A stretch of 64,000 bases of DNA, from assembly GCA_002104935.1 (NCBI GenBank), contig MCGT01000027.1, forward strand, positions 1-64,000. Direction: 5' to 3'. Position numbers and translations under genes: made by a program. Under the pieces are notes generated by a model, which saw only the letters and a list, made by a program, of their open reading frames with translations, was not told the DNA's origin and searched no databases. Below are positions 37,152-47,473 of the stretch, one piece after another (the first letter of the stretch is position 1; every line of letters begins with the position of its first letter). This DNA is from Hesseltinella vesiculosa (lineage: Eukaryota; Mucoromycota; Mucoromycetes; Mucorales; Cunninghamellaceae).

Positions 37152-40100
37152 ATGTGGATGTCTGATGTTAATCCTCGCAAATACAATACGTATTTAGGCA
37201 ACACAAATGCATCGACACAAGATTCTTCACCTTCGGTCATGGTCAGGTAATGAACTACAAAAGAAAAAGAAAAGAAAAGTACTGGATGTTTGGGGGCAAG
37301 GAAACATGGAAAAATGAGCTGAAACTGACGGTTTATTTATTATTATTTTTTTTTCCCTTTTGCTATTTCGCATGAACATTAGAGGGGAAACATCCGAGAA
37401 TCCCTTGCTAAGTAGCTCAGCATTTGGCGCCAGTGCTATTGGATCATCCTCTGTAAGGAGGTCACGAGCCGACACCATGCCTTCAAGACCAACCATCTTG
37501 CCCTATGCGTCATCCAATCTGTCCCATTCTACGGCAAGCCACGAAGACCTTTTTTCAGCCTTGCACGCTTCTAATTTGGCTGTACCTTCTGGTCGTCATC
37601 GTTCCGGGTCCATGACATTGCCAACAGCCAATGAATCTGGTTTCAACTCGGCTCTTCTACAACCCATGCACCATCCATCGTACCACAATCTCGTGGACGA
37701 ATCCGTTGCAAGCACCATGGCCTCGTTAGGACTGGATGACCATGGTCAAGATCCATCACCCGCTGCCACCCTACCTCACCGTCATCGCGCCTATACCGTG
37801 GCAACAAGGGCACCCATTGCCAACCCCAATGCCATCTCGGTGGGCCATGCCTCGACTGGCCCGCCCAGCCATACCAACAGTAGCACCGATCGTCTGGCTG
37901 ACACTCTCTCGCTTGGGTTTTCGCCATTTTCACCACAAACCCGCTCAAGTCTGCAACGGCCTCGAGCCATCAGCCTTGGCACAGCCGATGACACTTTTAG
38001 TCCGTTTGACATGACGTCGATCCAAACCAATCTGCCTACCCATCCTGTCTCGCGTCTGTCTCAGCAACAACCTACACAACATCACGCACCCTTCCTTGCC
38101 GATCACCAACGCTCCTTGCGCATGTCCAGATCCAGCGGTAATCTCTTGGACCTTCCCCAGCATCGTTTTGATATGGATGATTTTGCCCTCACGGTAATAA
38201 CAGCATCATTGTATATTTTGCCTGTCTCACGCTTTTTTTTTTTTTTTTTTTATAAAAAAAAACAGGATGATACCAATGCCATGCCATCCGTCTCTTCTTC
38301 TACTTCAGCTCTCCTGGATTCACCCACGTCCACTCCTTCACAAGTGCCTTCGCGGGCCTTGTGGATTGGCAACATCAACCCATCCATCAGTGTCAATGAT
38401 CTCATGCAGCAATTCTCCTTGTATGGCCCAGTGGAAAGCGCACGAATCCTTTCGGACAAGGAATGCGGCTTTGTCAACTTCATCACAGTGGAATCAGCTG
38501 TCGCTGCCAAGAACGACCTGGAAACTCGATTGGGAAGCAAACTTGGCGGAACCGCTGTTCGTGTTGGTTTTGGAAAAGCTGATGTGGCGCTTGCTATGGC
38601 CTTGACCAATGAGGCTGGTCCCAATGCCCAAGGCCCTACGCGCTCTCTATGTAAGCGAAGCCAAAGATATGGCATGTACTCACTTTTTTTTTTTTTTGCT
38701 TTTATCACAGGGGTGGGCAACATTCCTACAAACACCAATGCCACCATGTTGCAAGGCGTGTTTCAAAACTTTGGTCGGATTGAATCCATTCGTATCCTGT
38801 CTCACAAAAACTGCGGCTTTATCAACTTTGAGCATCAGGAAGATGCTGTGCTTGCTCGCAAAACGTTGCAAAATAAGGAAATTCTTGGGCCTGGCTCTGG
38901 CACCGTACGTATTGGGTTTGCCAAGGCGCCAACTGCTGAAGACCTGTCGAGTGCGGACGTTTACATGTCACGCATGTACATGCACCCACCTGGTGCCGCT
39001 GCCAACAACACACAGCACCCCACACCTGTTCCCATGATGACCCAGCTCAATGCCATACCTTCCAGCAACCCCCTGACCAACCTCCCTATCACTCCGCAGT
39101 TGCCACTGCCAACCCCCAGCTTGCCGACGACGGTGGCGCAGCCTGCCAACAACTCAAACGCCTCCGTGGACACCTACCAAGCAGCCCAATGGGCCACAGC
39201 CATGATGATGACCACCATGATGATGAATGCCTCGGGCAACCCACCCAGCGGGCAACCTTCGCTCTACACAGCCCTCACATCCGAACGCCAGTTCATCATG
39301 AGGCAGCTTGGCTTTGATGGTCACCAGCCCGACCGTGCTGCCATTGCCTACTTCTCTGTCATCCCCCCCGTACCGGAGCTCAGCGCTGACCGCACCCTGG
39401 AACCCCTTCGACTCCGAGAAATTCGCAAGCGCCTCGAAAGTGGTCAAGCCATTCAAGACGTCGAAATCATTGCCCAGGAATGCATGCATGAAATCGTCGA
39501 GCTCTGTAGCGATTACATCGGCAACGTCATTGTGCAGCGCCTCTTTGAACACTGTGCCGAGCCCACCAAAGATGCTATGCTCCAACGCATCGCCCCCTAC
39601 CTAGCCGCCATCGGTGTTCACAAGAACGGCACTTGGGCCGTGCAAAAGATCATTGACCACGCCAACTCCCCCGTCCAGGTAAAAAAAAAAAAAGTGGCCA
39701 GAGTGAGAAAACCAAGATCACTCACTGGTTTTTTCTCTTATTCCTCCTTTCTTGCAGTTTGATCTGATCCGCCAGTATGTGGCTCCCTATGTGCCATTGT
39801 TGCTCCTCGATCAATTTGGCAACTACGTGGTGCAATGCTGTCTGATGCGCATGAGCCCTGACCAAAATCTATACATCTTTGACGCCATCGTGGACAAGTG
39901 CTGGGAGATCGGCCAGGGCCGATTTGGGGCGCGTGCCGTACGTGCCATTCTAGAAACAAATGTTGTCAGCCAGGAACAACGCATCTACTGTGCTGCCGCC
40001 ATTGTCCAAAACGCTGTGCTGCTCACCACCAATGCCAATGGCACGCTACTCCTTGTCTGGTTCTTGGACACCTCAGACCTGCCTGGCCGCTACAAGGTAT

Positions 40101-40741
40101 TATGCCCTCGCCTGCTGCCTCATCTGAGCAAGCTGTGCACGCACAAACTCGGTTCTATGACAGTGTTCAAGCTGATCCAACAACAAGAAGACCCCGACAC
40201 CAGCTCCTTGGTTTTGAATACCCTTGCCGACGACCCAACTCTGTTGGATGATGTGCTTCAAGACCAGATCCATGGTGTCAGCCTTGTGCAGAAGATCATG
40301 ACCTTGTCTCATTTCAGCCCAGATCGTCGCACCTCGCTTCTCAACCAGGTGCAAGCCTCCCTTGACCGTCTCAAGGCACACCATATTCAAGGCTACCGGA
40401 AGCTACTTGACGAACTGGCTATCGCCACCTCCACCGGTGCTCAGGCCACGCCCTTGCCTCATACGCCTTCCTCGCCTCTCGACCCATCCTATGGTGCCAA
40501 CTCGGCTACCTCTTCTTCCGACTCGGTCGACATGTCCTCTTGGATGAAAGACCCTCAAGCCGTAGCCATGATGGCCAACATGTATGCTGCTGCCATGACC
40601 ACGCCCTCCCCCGGCACCCAAACTGCTCCAAGTGAACAACCCCAACCTCCAATTCCAGATCTGCCTCAGTTACCCAGCATCTTGAAGCAGCTTCTCCAAT
40701 CCTCCACTCCACCTTCCACCAATGACACAAAGAATATGTGA
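37152..40741 (+). CDS. Pumilio (PUF) RNA-binding protein with two RRMs, Jsn1/Puf2-like
   Basis: A cytoplasmic mRNA regulator. Five exons (37152-37246, 37383-38193, 38266-38650, 38711-39678, 39758-40741) join in phase to 1,080 residues. The first 300 residues are Ser/Pro-rich and disordered. RRM1 begins at RALWIGNINPS and has KECGFVNF; RRM2 begins at LWVGNIPTN and has KNCGFINF. A low-complexity linker with a Met run (MMTTMMMNA) follows. The PUF repeats start near DYIGNVIVQRLFEHC and include QFGNYVVQCCL and KLGSMTVFKLIQ. The RRM-plus-PUF layout matches yeast Jsn1/Puf1 and Puf2, which bind mRNAs for membrane and mitochondrial proteins. A run of C's lies just after the stop. Confidence 0.9.
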
Positions 40742-41005
40742 TGATCCCCCCCCCCCCCACCCCTCCCCGCCCTCACTCTTGTACCATAGATCTGGTTGTA
40801 GAAAAAAAAATATTGATTTCTTCCCCATTGCATTCCTCCCCCTCTCTTTTTATATTATTTGCTTGCTCCTCTTTATTTTATTGTTTATTCATGCTTCTGG
40901 TTATATATTGCAGTGTTGGATTGGGGCAATGAACACTACGTGTAAATACGGTTTTCTTCTTTTGACAAGACGTTTTTTTTTTTTTTTAAAAAAAAAAAAA
41001 TAAAG

Positions 41006-41110
41006 TCAATTATCTTTCCCATTTTTGCTTTGCAAGACCACGCGATCTGAAATAACATCAAAACCGGCCGTCATTCCCATTCCAGGGAAGGCCACACATA
41101 CGCTGTGATA

Positions 41111-41143
<33 letters not shown>

Positions 41144-41490
41144 GAGTCTTTTCCATCCCTGGTTACGCGTGCTCTTCCTTCCGTGCAGCATTGCCATGAT
41201 ACCGTGAGGTTGCCAATGGAAAAATACAGTGCAAACAGCCGAGCGAGTGTTTTTGCCTCGCTGTCCAAGCTTTGACGGGAAGCATTTTTGCACTGATTGT
41301 CCATGAGAGAAAATACAGACTCTTGGGAAGTGAAGCAAGCATATCTGCATGTGCAACCGTCATGCAGTCATGCAAACCGGAGACATAAAATCCGTTCCGA
41401 GGACCTTGGCTTGCAGCGTCGGCCAACTTGACCAAAATCAGGAGACCAGCCGAGGCCAAGAAGAGCCAAGCCTGCCGAGAAAAAGAGAAA
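41006..41490 (-). pseudogene. ORF fragments, perhaps a decayed regulator gene
   Basis: Minus-strand sequence after a good 3' splice site (TTTCTCGGCAG near 41473) reads as WLFLASAGLLILVKLADAA, then GFYVSGLHDCMTVAHADM. It continues only by changing frame (NASRQSLDSEAKTLARLFAL). After a T35-like run and another splice-like site, the frame ends with VLQSKNGKDN at 41006. The pattern of helical pieces faintly resembles the middle region of fungal Zn2Cys6 transcription factors, but no zinc cluster is visible. At least one frameshift is present. I regard it as a relic with low certainty. Confidence 0.25.
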
Positions 41491-41499
41491 AAAGTCTAA

Positions 41500-43000
41500 T
41501 GAGTCTATCCTGTCGGAACCCTTGTTCATGGACTGGTGTTAGCTAGGTAGAGTATCACACTTGTTATGCACGGTGCCCTGTGCTTGTATGCAATTGTCTC
41601 GATGAAAAATGAAAAGGAGAAGCGTCTTGATGCAGGGGGCAAAAAAAAAAGAAAAAGAAAAAAAAACCAAGGTGGTACAGTCTCCTGGAGTTGTGGCTGT
41701 ACAAAAGAAAGCATTGGCTTTGTTGCTGGCGCAGGGAAACAGGTAGAATGGCATTTAAAGCATCAATGGATGAGGGTTACAAATTGCTGAATCGTGTTCA
41801 AAAAGTTTTACGTTGACGTTATGAACTACGCGACAGATGAGAGACGGTCAAGTCAGGGTGGCTTGCGGGGTCTGAAAGCTGGTCTAGTTCGACCCTACAA
41901 CATCAGAGAGCTTTGCCCTTGTCGCTATGGCGTCAGGTCATCAAATCCAGACCATGGGTTACGTGTTGCATCCATCGATTGGGGCTTGGCTACCAATCAA
42001 TTTATATCTCATCTGGCCAATATTGCCATTGCCCGACCTCCGCCGAATCTCCCAATTCTGCACAGCTACCTCTTGAGAAGAAAGTATTCCACCCTACGCG
42101 TCTCAGACGGCCTGGTGGTAAACCATGAAGCATTAAACTGGCCGCTCGAAATTTTGGAGATGTAGAATGACCCAGCTGTTTTTTTTTTTTTTTGGAGTGA
42201 TGGCTGGATGGCGTGCTTGTGGGTGGTAGTGTTTTTCCCTGCTCCTTCGCCAGGGCAGTATCTATAAGGGTTTTATTTTGTTTTGCATTTGAAATTATCA
42301 GTGTACGTACCGGTAATTAGAGTTCCAGCGTTTGACCCATGGCAAGGGATGGTCTGGTTTTGAAGGGAGTTCTGCCAGACAAAGTGTCCAGCTTTCCCAT
42401 GGTTATTGGGCGGTAGCACGTTCTTATTTTTCAGGTTGGTCAGGTATCCTCCCCTAGGCAAGAAGACCGAAAATTCATCAAACGCTCAGCCTCCACCCAT
42501 TTGCTTTAAAGTTTGCCCGCTTTTTGCAATGACGGGCTGCATAGTTCACCTGGATCACTTGCTGCAGAGAAAGAGAGGCACAGACACGAACTGACAACTG
42601 CTGACTGACAGGGAAATCTCGTGCCAGCATCTGGCCCTGTGACACTAAATCTTGCATGCGACTCCTACACGCTGTGAGAGTCACTCTAAGCACAGACCTC
42701 CAATGGATCATGAGATTCAGTGAAATCAAGTGCCTATTTGGCTTCCGGCAGCAGATTCCAAGGTAGTCTGTTGTTGTCAGCTCCAAGCTGATGGTAGCCG
42801 GGAACACTTCATATAGCAGATAAAAAAAAGGGCTTAATTTAATTTGCATAGAAAGAAAAGGGAGGGGTATAGAGGGTGCCGAGGTAGCATACCCAAGCAG
42901 TCATTAAAGAATGAAGAAAAAACATGATGATGATGCGCGCTGCTTGGACCGCAACATGCCATGATGCAACATAGAAAAATAAAATGAGAGATCAGGTGGT
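41500..43000. other. intergenic, scattered ORFs of no known family
   Basis: 1.5 kb between the relic and the kinase gene. An ORF of 123 residues on + (41794-42165) and one of 123 residues on - (42478-42849) show no recognisable motif, intron logic or composition that marks real genes. They may be remnants. A T-run lies at 42180-42194. Confidence 0.4.
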
Positions 43001-44150
43001 TTAGGGTTGATTGCACCAGGGATGGTCTTTGATTTCGTCCAGGGTCAAGCGTTCATAGGGGTCCAAACGAAGCATGCGACTGAGTAGATCCTTGAGGTCA
43101 GTATCCAGGTTGGTGGACGAGACGAGCGAGGTGACCAGCTGATGATAAGAGAGCGTCGACGTGACGTGGTGGAAAGGTAGTTGACCATGGACCATGCAGT
43201 AGAGCGTGATGCCGAGTGCCCAGATATCAATAGCTGTGGCTTGCTTTTGGATTGTCTTGTCGTGCATGAGGTAGCTGGCAAATTCAGGGGCAGTAAAGGC
43301 AGGTGTGCCGCATCGGTTTTCCACGCTGGCCACATGGTTCTTGTCGGCATCGTCGTCGGCGTTGACCCTGAATGCGCTCCCAAAATCAATCAATTTGATT
43401 TGGTTCTTTTTTGTCACCAAGATATTGTCGGGTTTGATGTCACCATGAATGATGCCTTGGCTGTGGACTGTGGGAAATGAAAATAAATAAAAAGTGAGCT
43501 TGGGTGCCTTTTTTGATTGGTTTCCTCGAGGTATTTTTTTTTTACCATAGCTCAGGGTGTCGACTAATTGCATAAACACAAGCTTGCAGATGTCCATGGC
43601 GATGGGTTGGCAATGTTCGTTGTGCAGATCAAGTAGGACGGAGCCATCGACAAATTCAGTCACCAGGTAAAAATTGCCATCGTCTTCAAATTGATCAACC
43701 CATTTGATGATGTGTGGGTGGTGCAGGGCTTTGAGAATGTCGGATTCTTTGCTGGGTCGGTGGGCAGGGCTCATACTGATGCGGCGACGTTTGTTGCTTT
43801 GCTGTGATTTTGGGTGGCGGGCTTGTAGCATGTCTTCAAATGCCTGCTGTCGTTGGCGAGCCAAGGTCATTTCTTTGACCGCCTAGAGACAATTAAAAAA
43901 ATGGGGTTTAGTTGGCACTATAGGAAAGAAGCGTGGGAGAGTGACTAGTGCTTACATAGCGCTTTCTGGTGTAGATATTCACACCCATGAAGATGCTGGC
44001 GGTGGAGCCATGCGCAGTTTCTTTCAGCAAGCGATAGTGTTTTACCAGGGGACGTTTCAGGTACGAGGTTGTGATGCTGAACAAATTATCTTTGCTGTCG
44101 TGAAGGAGTTGAGGTGTGTGAATCATGGATGGGTTAAACCAGCGAGTCAT
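43001..44150 (-). CDS. serine/threonine kinase, CaMKK/Sak1-Tos3-like
   Basis: A protein kinase in three exons. The most similar group I recognise is the CaMKK/Sak1/Tos3/Ssp1 family that activates AMPK/Snf1. Support is the block GTPAFTAPEF and DIWALGITLYCMVHGQLPF, plus LVTEFVDG before the hinge. Catalytic parts are the lysine in AVKEM, just after intron 1, a basic insert (NKRRRISMSP), the catalytic loop IHGDIKPDNILV (HGD at 43439-43447), and LIDFGSAF with DFG intact. Two oddities: HGD replaces HRD, and the glycine loop reads KETAHGSTASIF with one glycine. The protein ends DHPWCNQP, right after the kinase fold, so it has no regulatory tail. Confidence 0.8.
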
Positions 44151-45595
44151 CGTAGTCAATGAAGAATGTGAAAATGAAAAGGGACAAGGAAAAGAAAGCA
44201 AGTAAATAAAATAGGTCAGCTTTTTAAAAAATCTATTTTTGCCAAGCTTGTTAAACCAAGAAAATAGCCATGCGTTGTGTAACCAAGCAGCGGTGCAGAA
44301 ATGCAATCAAAAAAGGGTGCTTCTCATATACAAAATAAAAAGGGAACAGCACACGAAAACCATGCATCCTTCCGCTCCTGGCCATGGCATTGGTTGTCGC
44401 TTATCTTGTTTATCAATTGTTATTTCTGCTTAAAACGCATGCACCAACTCTTTAGCCAAGGGAGTGCTTTTTTTTAAAAAAAAAATACGTGTTCATCCGA
44501 GCCGATCCTTGGCACGTGAATATGAAAAAAAGGGGTCCTGGTTAATATGCCAGCGTTTTCACATGTTATTTTTTAAGCAAAGGTTTTGCCACGTTGATCC
44601 CATTGACAGAAACAAGCGTCCTTGTTTTTCCAGCCAAGGATCGGGCTCAATCAGTGCATTTCGTTTGAAATTAGTTGCTTTCCGTTGCCATGGCAATGCC
44701 GAGGTCCCAATAAACTGTAAAAAACAATCTTTGCACCTTCCTGCTCCTGCTTTTTTTTTTTTTTTTTTTTTTTTAGTTCTCAAGTCTATCTGTTCAAACA
44801 CCTGTTCAAAAAAAGTGCTACTGTGACACCAAAGATAGCTATCTTGTCTTTGTTTTCATCTCTGCTGTTTCAAAAAGGACTCACACAAGCCCGATCTTTG
44901 CCTGTCCGCGCCCGTCGCAAAAACAAGGTGCCGCTCAGATGATTTTTATTTTATTTTATTTTGCCGCGTGTGATCAAAGCACTCTCCAGTGCTGACCAAT
45001 ACTGCACCTTTGACTGATGTGTCAGTATTCATGAGAGACTCATTGGCTTTGTGTAGCGCCCAGTGGGGCCAGATAATGGAACTCCGCTTACCAGGCAGTA
45101 AGCCATGGACACCACGTCCTCTGCTGCTTGGACCTCGTTTGTGATCAGCGGCAGGTACCGTGGCTATCAAGTATCATGCTCATACATGGTTGGGTGTTGT
45201 AGGTGGGAGGGCAGTCACTCCTCGATGCTACCTACATAGCAAGCTGGTGGGTCGTTTTTATTTTCAGTTGAACTGATGGACCAGAACATTACCACAAAAA
45301 TATAAACAGCTTGCATTTTTTTTTTTGCTTCACTGTCGAGGCAGCATGGGTTTCATTCTTTTTTCCTTATCAAGACAAGGCTGTTCGGGTAAGCCTCATG
45401 ATTTTTGCCATTATCAGATGTTTTTTTTTTAAGATCTTTAATCAAAAAAAGATCTAGGCCATTAGGAAGCCTCATTGGGAGCGGCCTTTGAACCAACCAA
45501 AAAAAAACAAAAAAAAAAAAACAAGCTTACCCGCCTCTCCTTCTTCTCCTTTCCCCATTTTTTTTTTATCTTCGTTTTGCATCCGCCCAATCACC
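44151..45595. other. intergenic, divergent region with FTR1-A upstream DNA
   Basis: 1.45 kb. The left part is AT-rich with runs (T-run at 44750-44774). ORFs at 44464-44826 and 44946-45170 show no motif. The right 250 bp is the FTR1-A upstream region with an SRE-like GATA site at 45411 and T-runs. I see no gene. Confidence 0.5.
45411..45419 (-). promoter_or_regulatory. Fep1/SRE-type GATA motif upstream of FTR1-A
   Basis: TTATCAGAT on +, which is ATCTGATAA on -, an exact match to ATCWGATAA, the site bound by iron-sensing GATA repressors (Fep1, SreA, Sre1). It lies 177 bp before the FTR1-A start codon. Confidence 0.6.
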
Positions 45596-46891
45596 ATGGC
45601 CTCAGAGGATTACTTCAATGTGCCTATCTTTTTTATCTTGTTTCGTGAAACAACCGAAGCTTCGATTATTATGGCAGTGCTGCTGTCGTTTTTGAAGATG
45701 GCATTTGAACCTGACTCTGACATTTACAAGAGACTTCGCAAACAAGTTTGGTTTGGCTCTCTAGCAGGTCTAAGCATCTGTGTTTGTATTGGTGCAGCCT
45801 TTATTGCTGTCTGGTACACTGTGCTGACGAACCTGTGGGGTGAAGCTGAATTGTTGTGGGAAGGCGTGTTCTCTCTGATCGCCACGATCATGATCACCAT
45901 GATGGGCTTGGCCTTTCTTCGTGCCGACAAGCTGCAAGAAAAATGGAAAGTCAAGCTGGCCAAGGCCTTGGAAGTGGGCACTGTCCGCAAGCAGCGTGGC
46001 TTCAAGATCTGGATGCAACGCTACTCTTTCTTTATCTTGCCATTTGTTACTTTGCTTCGCGAAGGTCTAGAAGCTGTCATCTTCATTGGTGGTGTGGCCC
46101 TGAACGCCCCTGGCACCTCCATTCCTATTGCCGTGATCATGGGCATTATTGCTGGCTCAGCCGTCGGTCTGCTTATCTACCGTGGTGGTAACATGCTCCA
46201 TCTGCGCTATTTCTTTATCTTCTCCACCTGTGTGCTTTATCTGGTCGCAGCTGGCCTCATGTCCCGAGCCGTGGGCTTCTTTGAGCAATATTCCTGGAAC
46301 AAAGTTATTGGTGGTGAATCTGCCGAAGAAGGTGGCAAGGTCATCCCCTACAAGGTCACCACTGTAAGTCACCCCACTTTTTTTTTTGTGCCGATCCAAC
46401 ATCCCCGGTTGAACGGGATATCAGATTGAACTTTAATTTTTTTTTTTTTTTTTTAGAACGTGTGGCATGTGAGCTGGGGCAATCCGTAAGTGCCGAGGAA
46501 CAAAAGAAAACGATAGATCATCGGTCACTGAACTTTTTTTTTTTTTTTTGATTTCGTCTATAGTGAAATTTATTCTGCTGCTACTGGCGGTTATCAAATC
46601 TTCAACTCGATCTTGGGGTGGAACAACACAGCCACCATTGGCACGATTGTCAGCTACTGCCTGTACTGGATTCTTGTCAGTATCTATCTGGTTTATCTTC
46701 TGTTCAAGCAAAAGCGACAAAGCATTGCCCAGGCCAAGGCTGGCAAGTATATCCTGGCCGATGCCGATGATGCTTTGAACAAAGCTCGGCAATTTGTCGA
46801 CGAAGACGGTGCGATTGTGGGTCACACCGACGACGTCGAACAAACTAGTGAATCGGTCAGCGTCCATTCCCAGACCAAGAAACATCCTTAG
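45596..46891 (+). CDS. FTR1: high-affinity iron permease FTR1, copy A
   Basis: A plasma-membrane permease that takes Fe(III) from a Fet3-type ferroxidase. Three exons (45596-46363, 46457-46485, 46564-46891) give 374 residues. The start MASEDYFNVPIFF was chosen because the gene B protein aligns there. Both iron-transport motifs are present: RETTE at residues 17-21 and REGLE at 155-159. Seven membrane segments are expected; those around LSICVCIGAAFIAVWY and IPIAVIMGIIAGSAVGLLIY are visible. The block FFEQYSWN and a WGNPE segment before the last helix are family-typical. The C-terminal cytosolic tail is acidic then Ser-rich. An SRE-like GATA site lies upstream. This copy has no adjacent FET3. 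Confidence 0.95.
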
Positions 46892-47269
46892 ACTCCTTTT
46901 TTTTCTTTTTTCCATTCATCGATACCATTAAACGATTTAATTGAATAATACGACCTTTATTTAACATCCATTGGCACACCTGAATCACGAAAGTACTGCA
47001 AAATAAGATCAGCCCTTTGTTTTTTTTTTTTGTTACTGAACTCGGGCCCAATCTTCGTTGAAACATTCAGGCAAAAGAATTTTTGGAAACACGCTGCCTC
47101 TTCATCTGATTGGCACTTTCTTGCTTGTGTAATCTGACGTCAATAATCAGATTTTCCTCAACGAACTCAATTTAAAATTTTTTTTACGTGCGTTTTGATA
47201 ATCCGACCCGGTTCACCCGACAAAAGCTACACGTGCTCAGTTCATTGTTCACGGCCCCGTCCACCCAAA

Positions 47270-47319
47270 CACATTATAAAACGCATGATGGGGACACATT
47301 ATAAAATACATGATGGGAA
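47270..47319. repeat. 25-bp tandem duplication
   Basis: Two adjacent copies of CACATTATAAAAYRCATGATGGGR (47270-47294 and 47295-47319) differ at a few positions. They lie in the convergent gap between FTR1-A and WDR24. Confidence 0.7.
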
Positions 47320-47473
47320 CATAAGAAAGGTTTTGTGTTTGGGAAAAAACAAGGTTCATCAATAAAGGGAGGTGCCATCTGATTGCAAAAAAAAAAAAAC
47401 TTGCCATTTGAATGGCTTTATTGTGCCCGACGTGAATTTGGCGTGATCGCGAAAAACACAAACAAACATCAAT

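Noticed and set aside
41794..42165. A 123-residue + ORF
   Set aside because: No recognisable family or gene context; another frame overlaps it.
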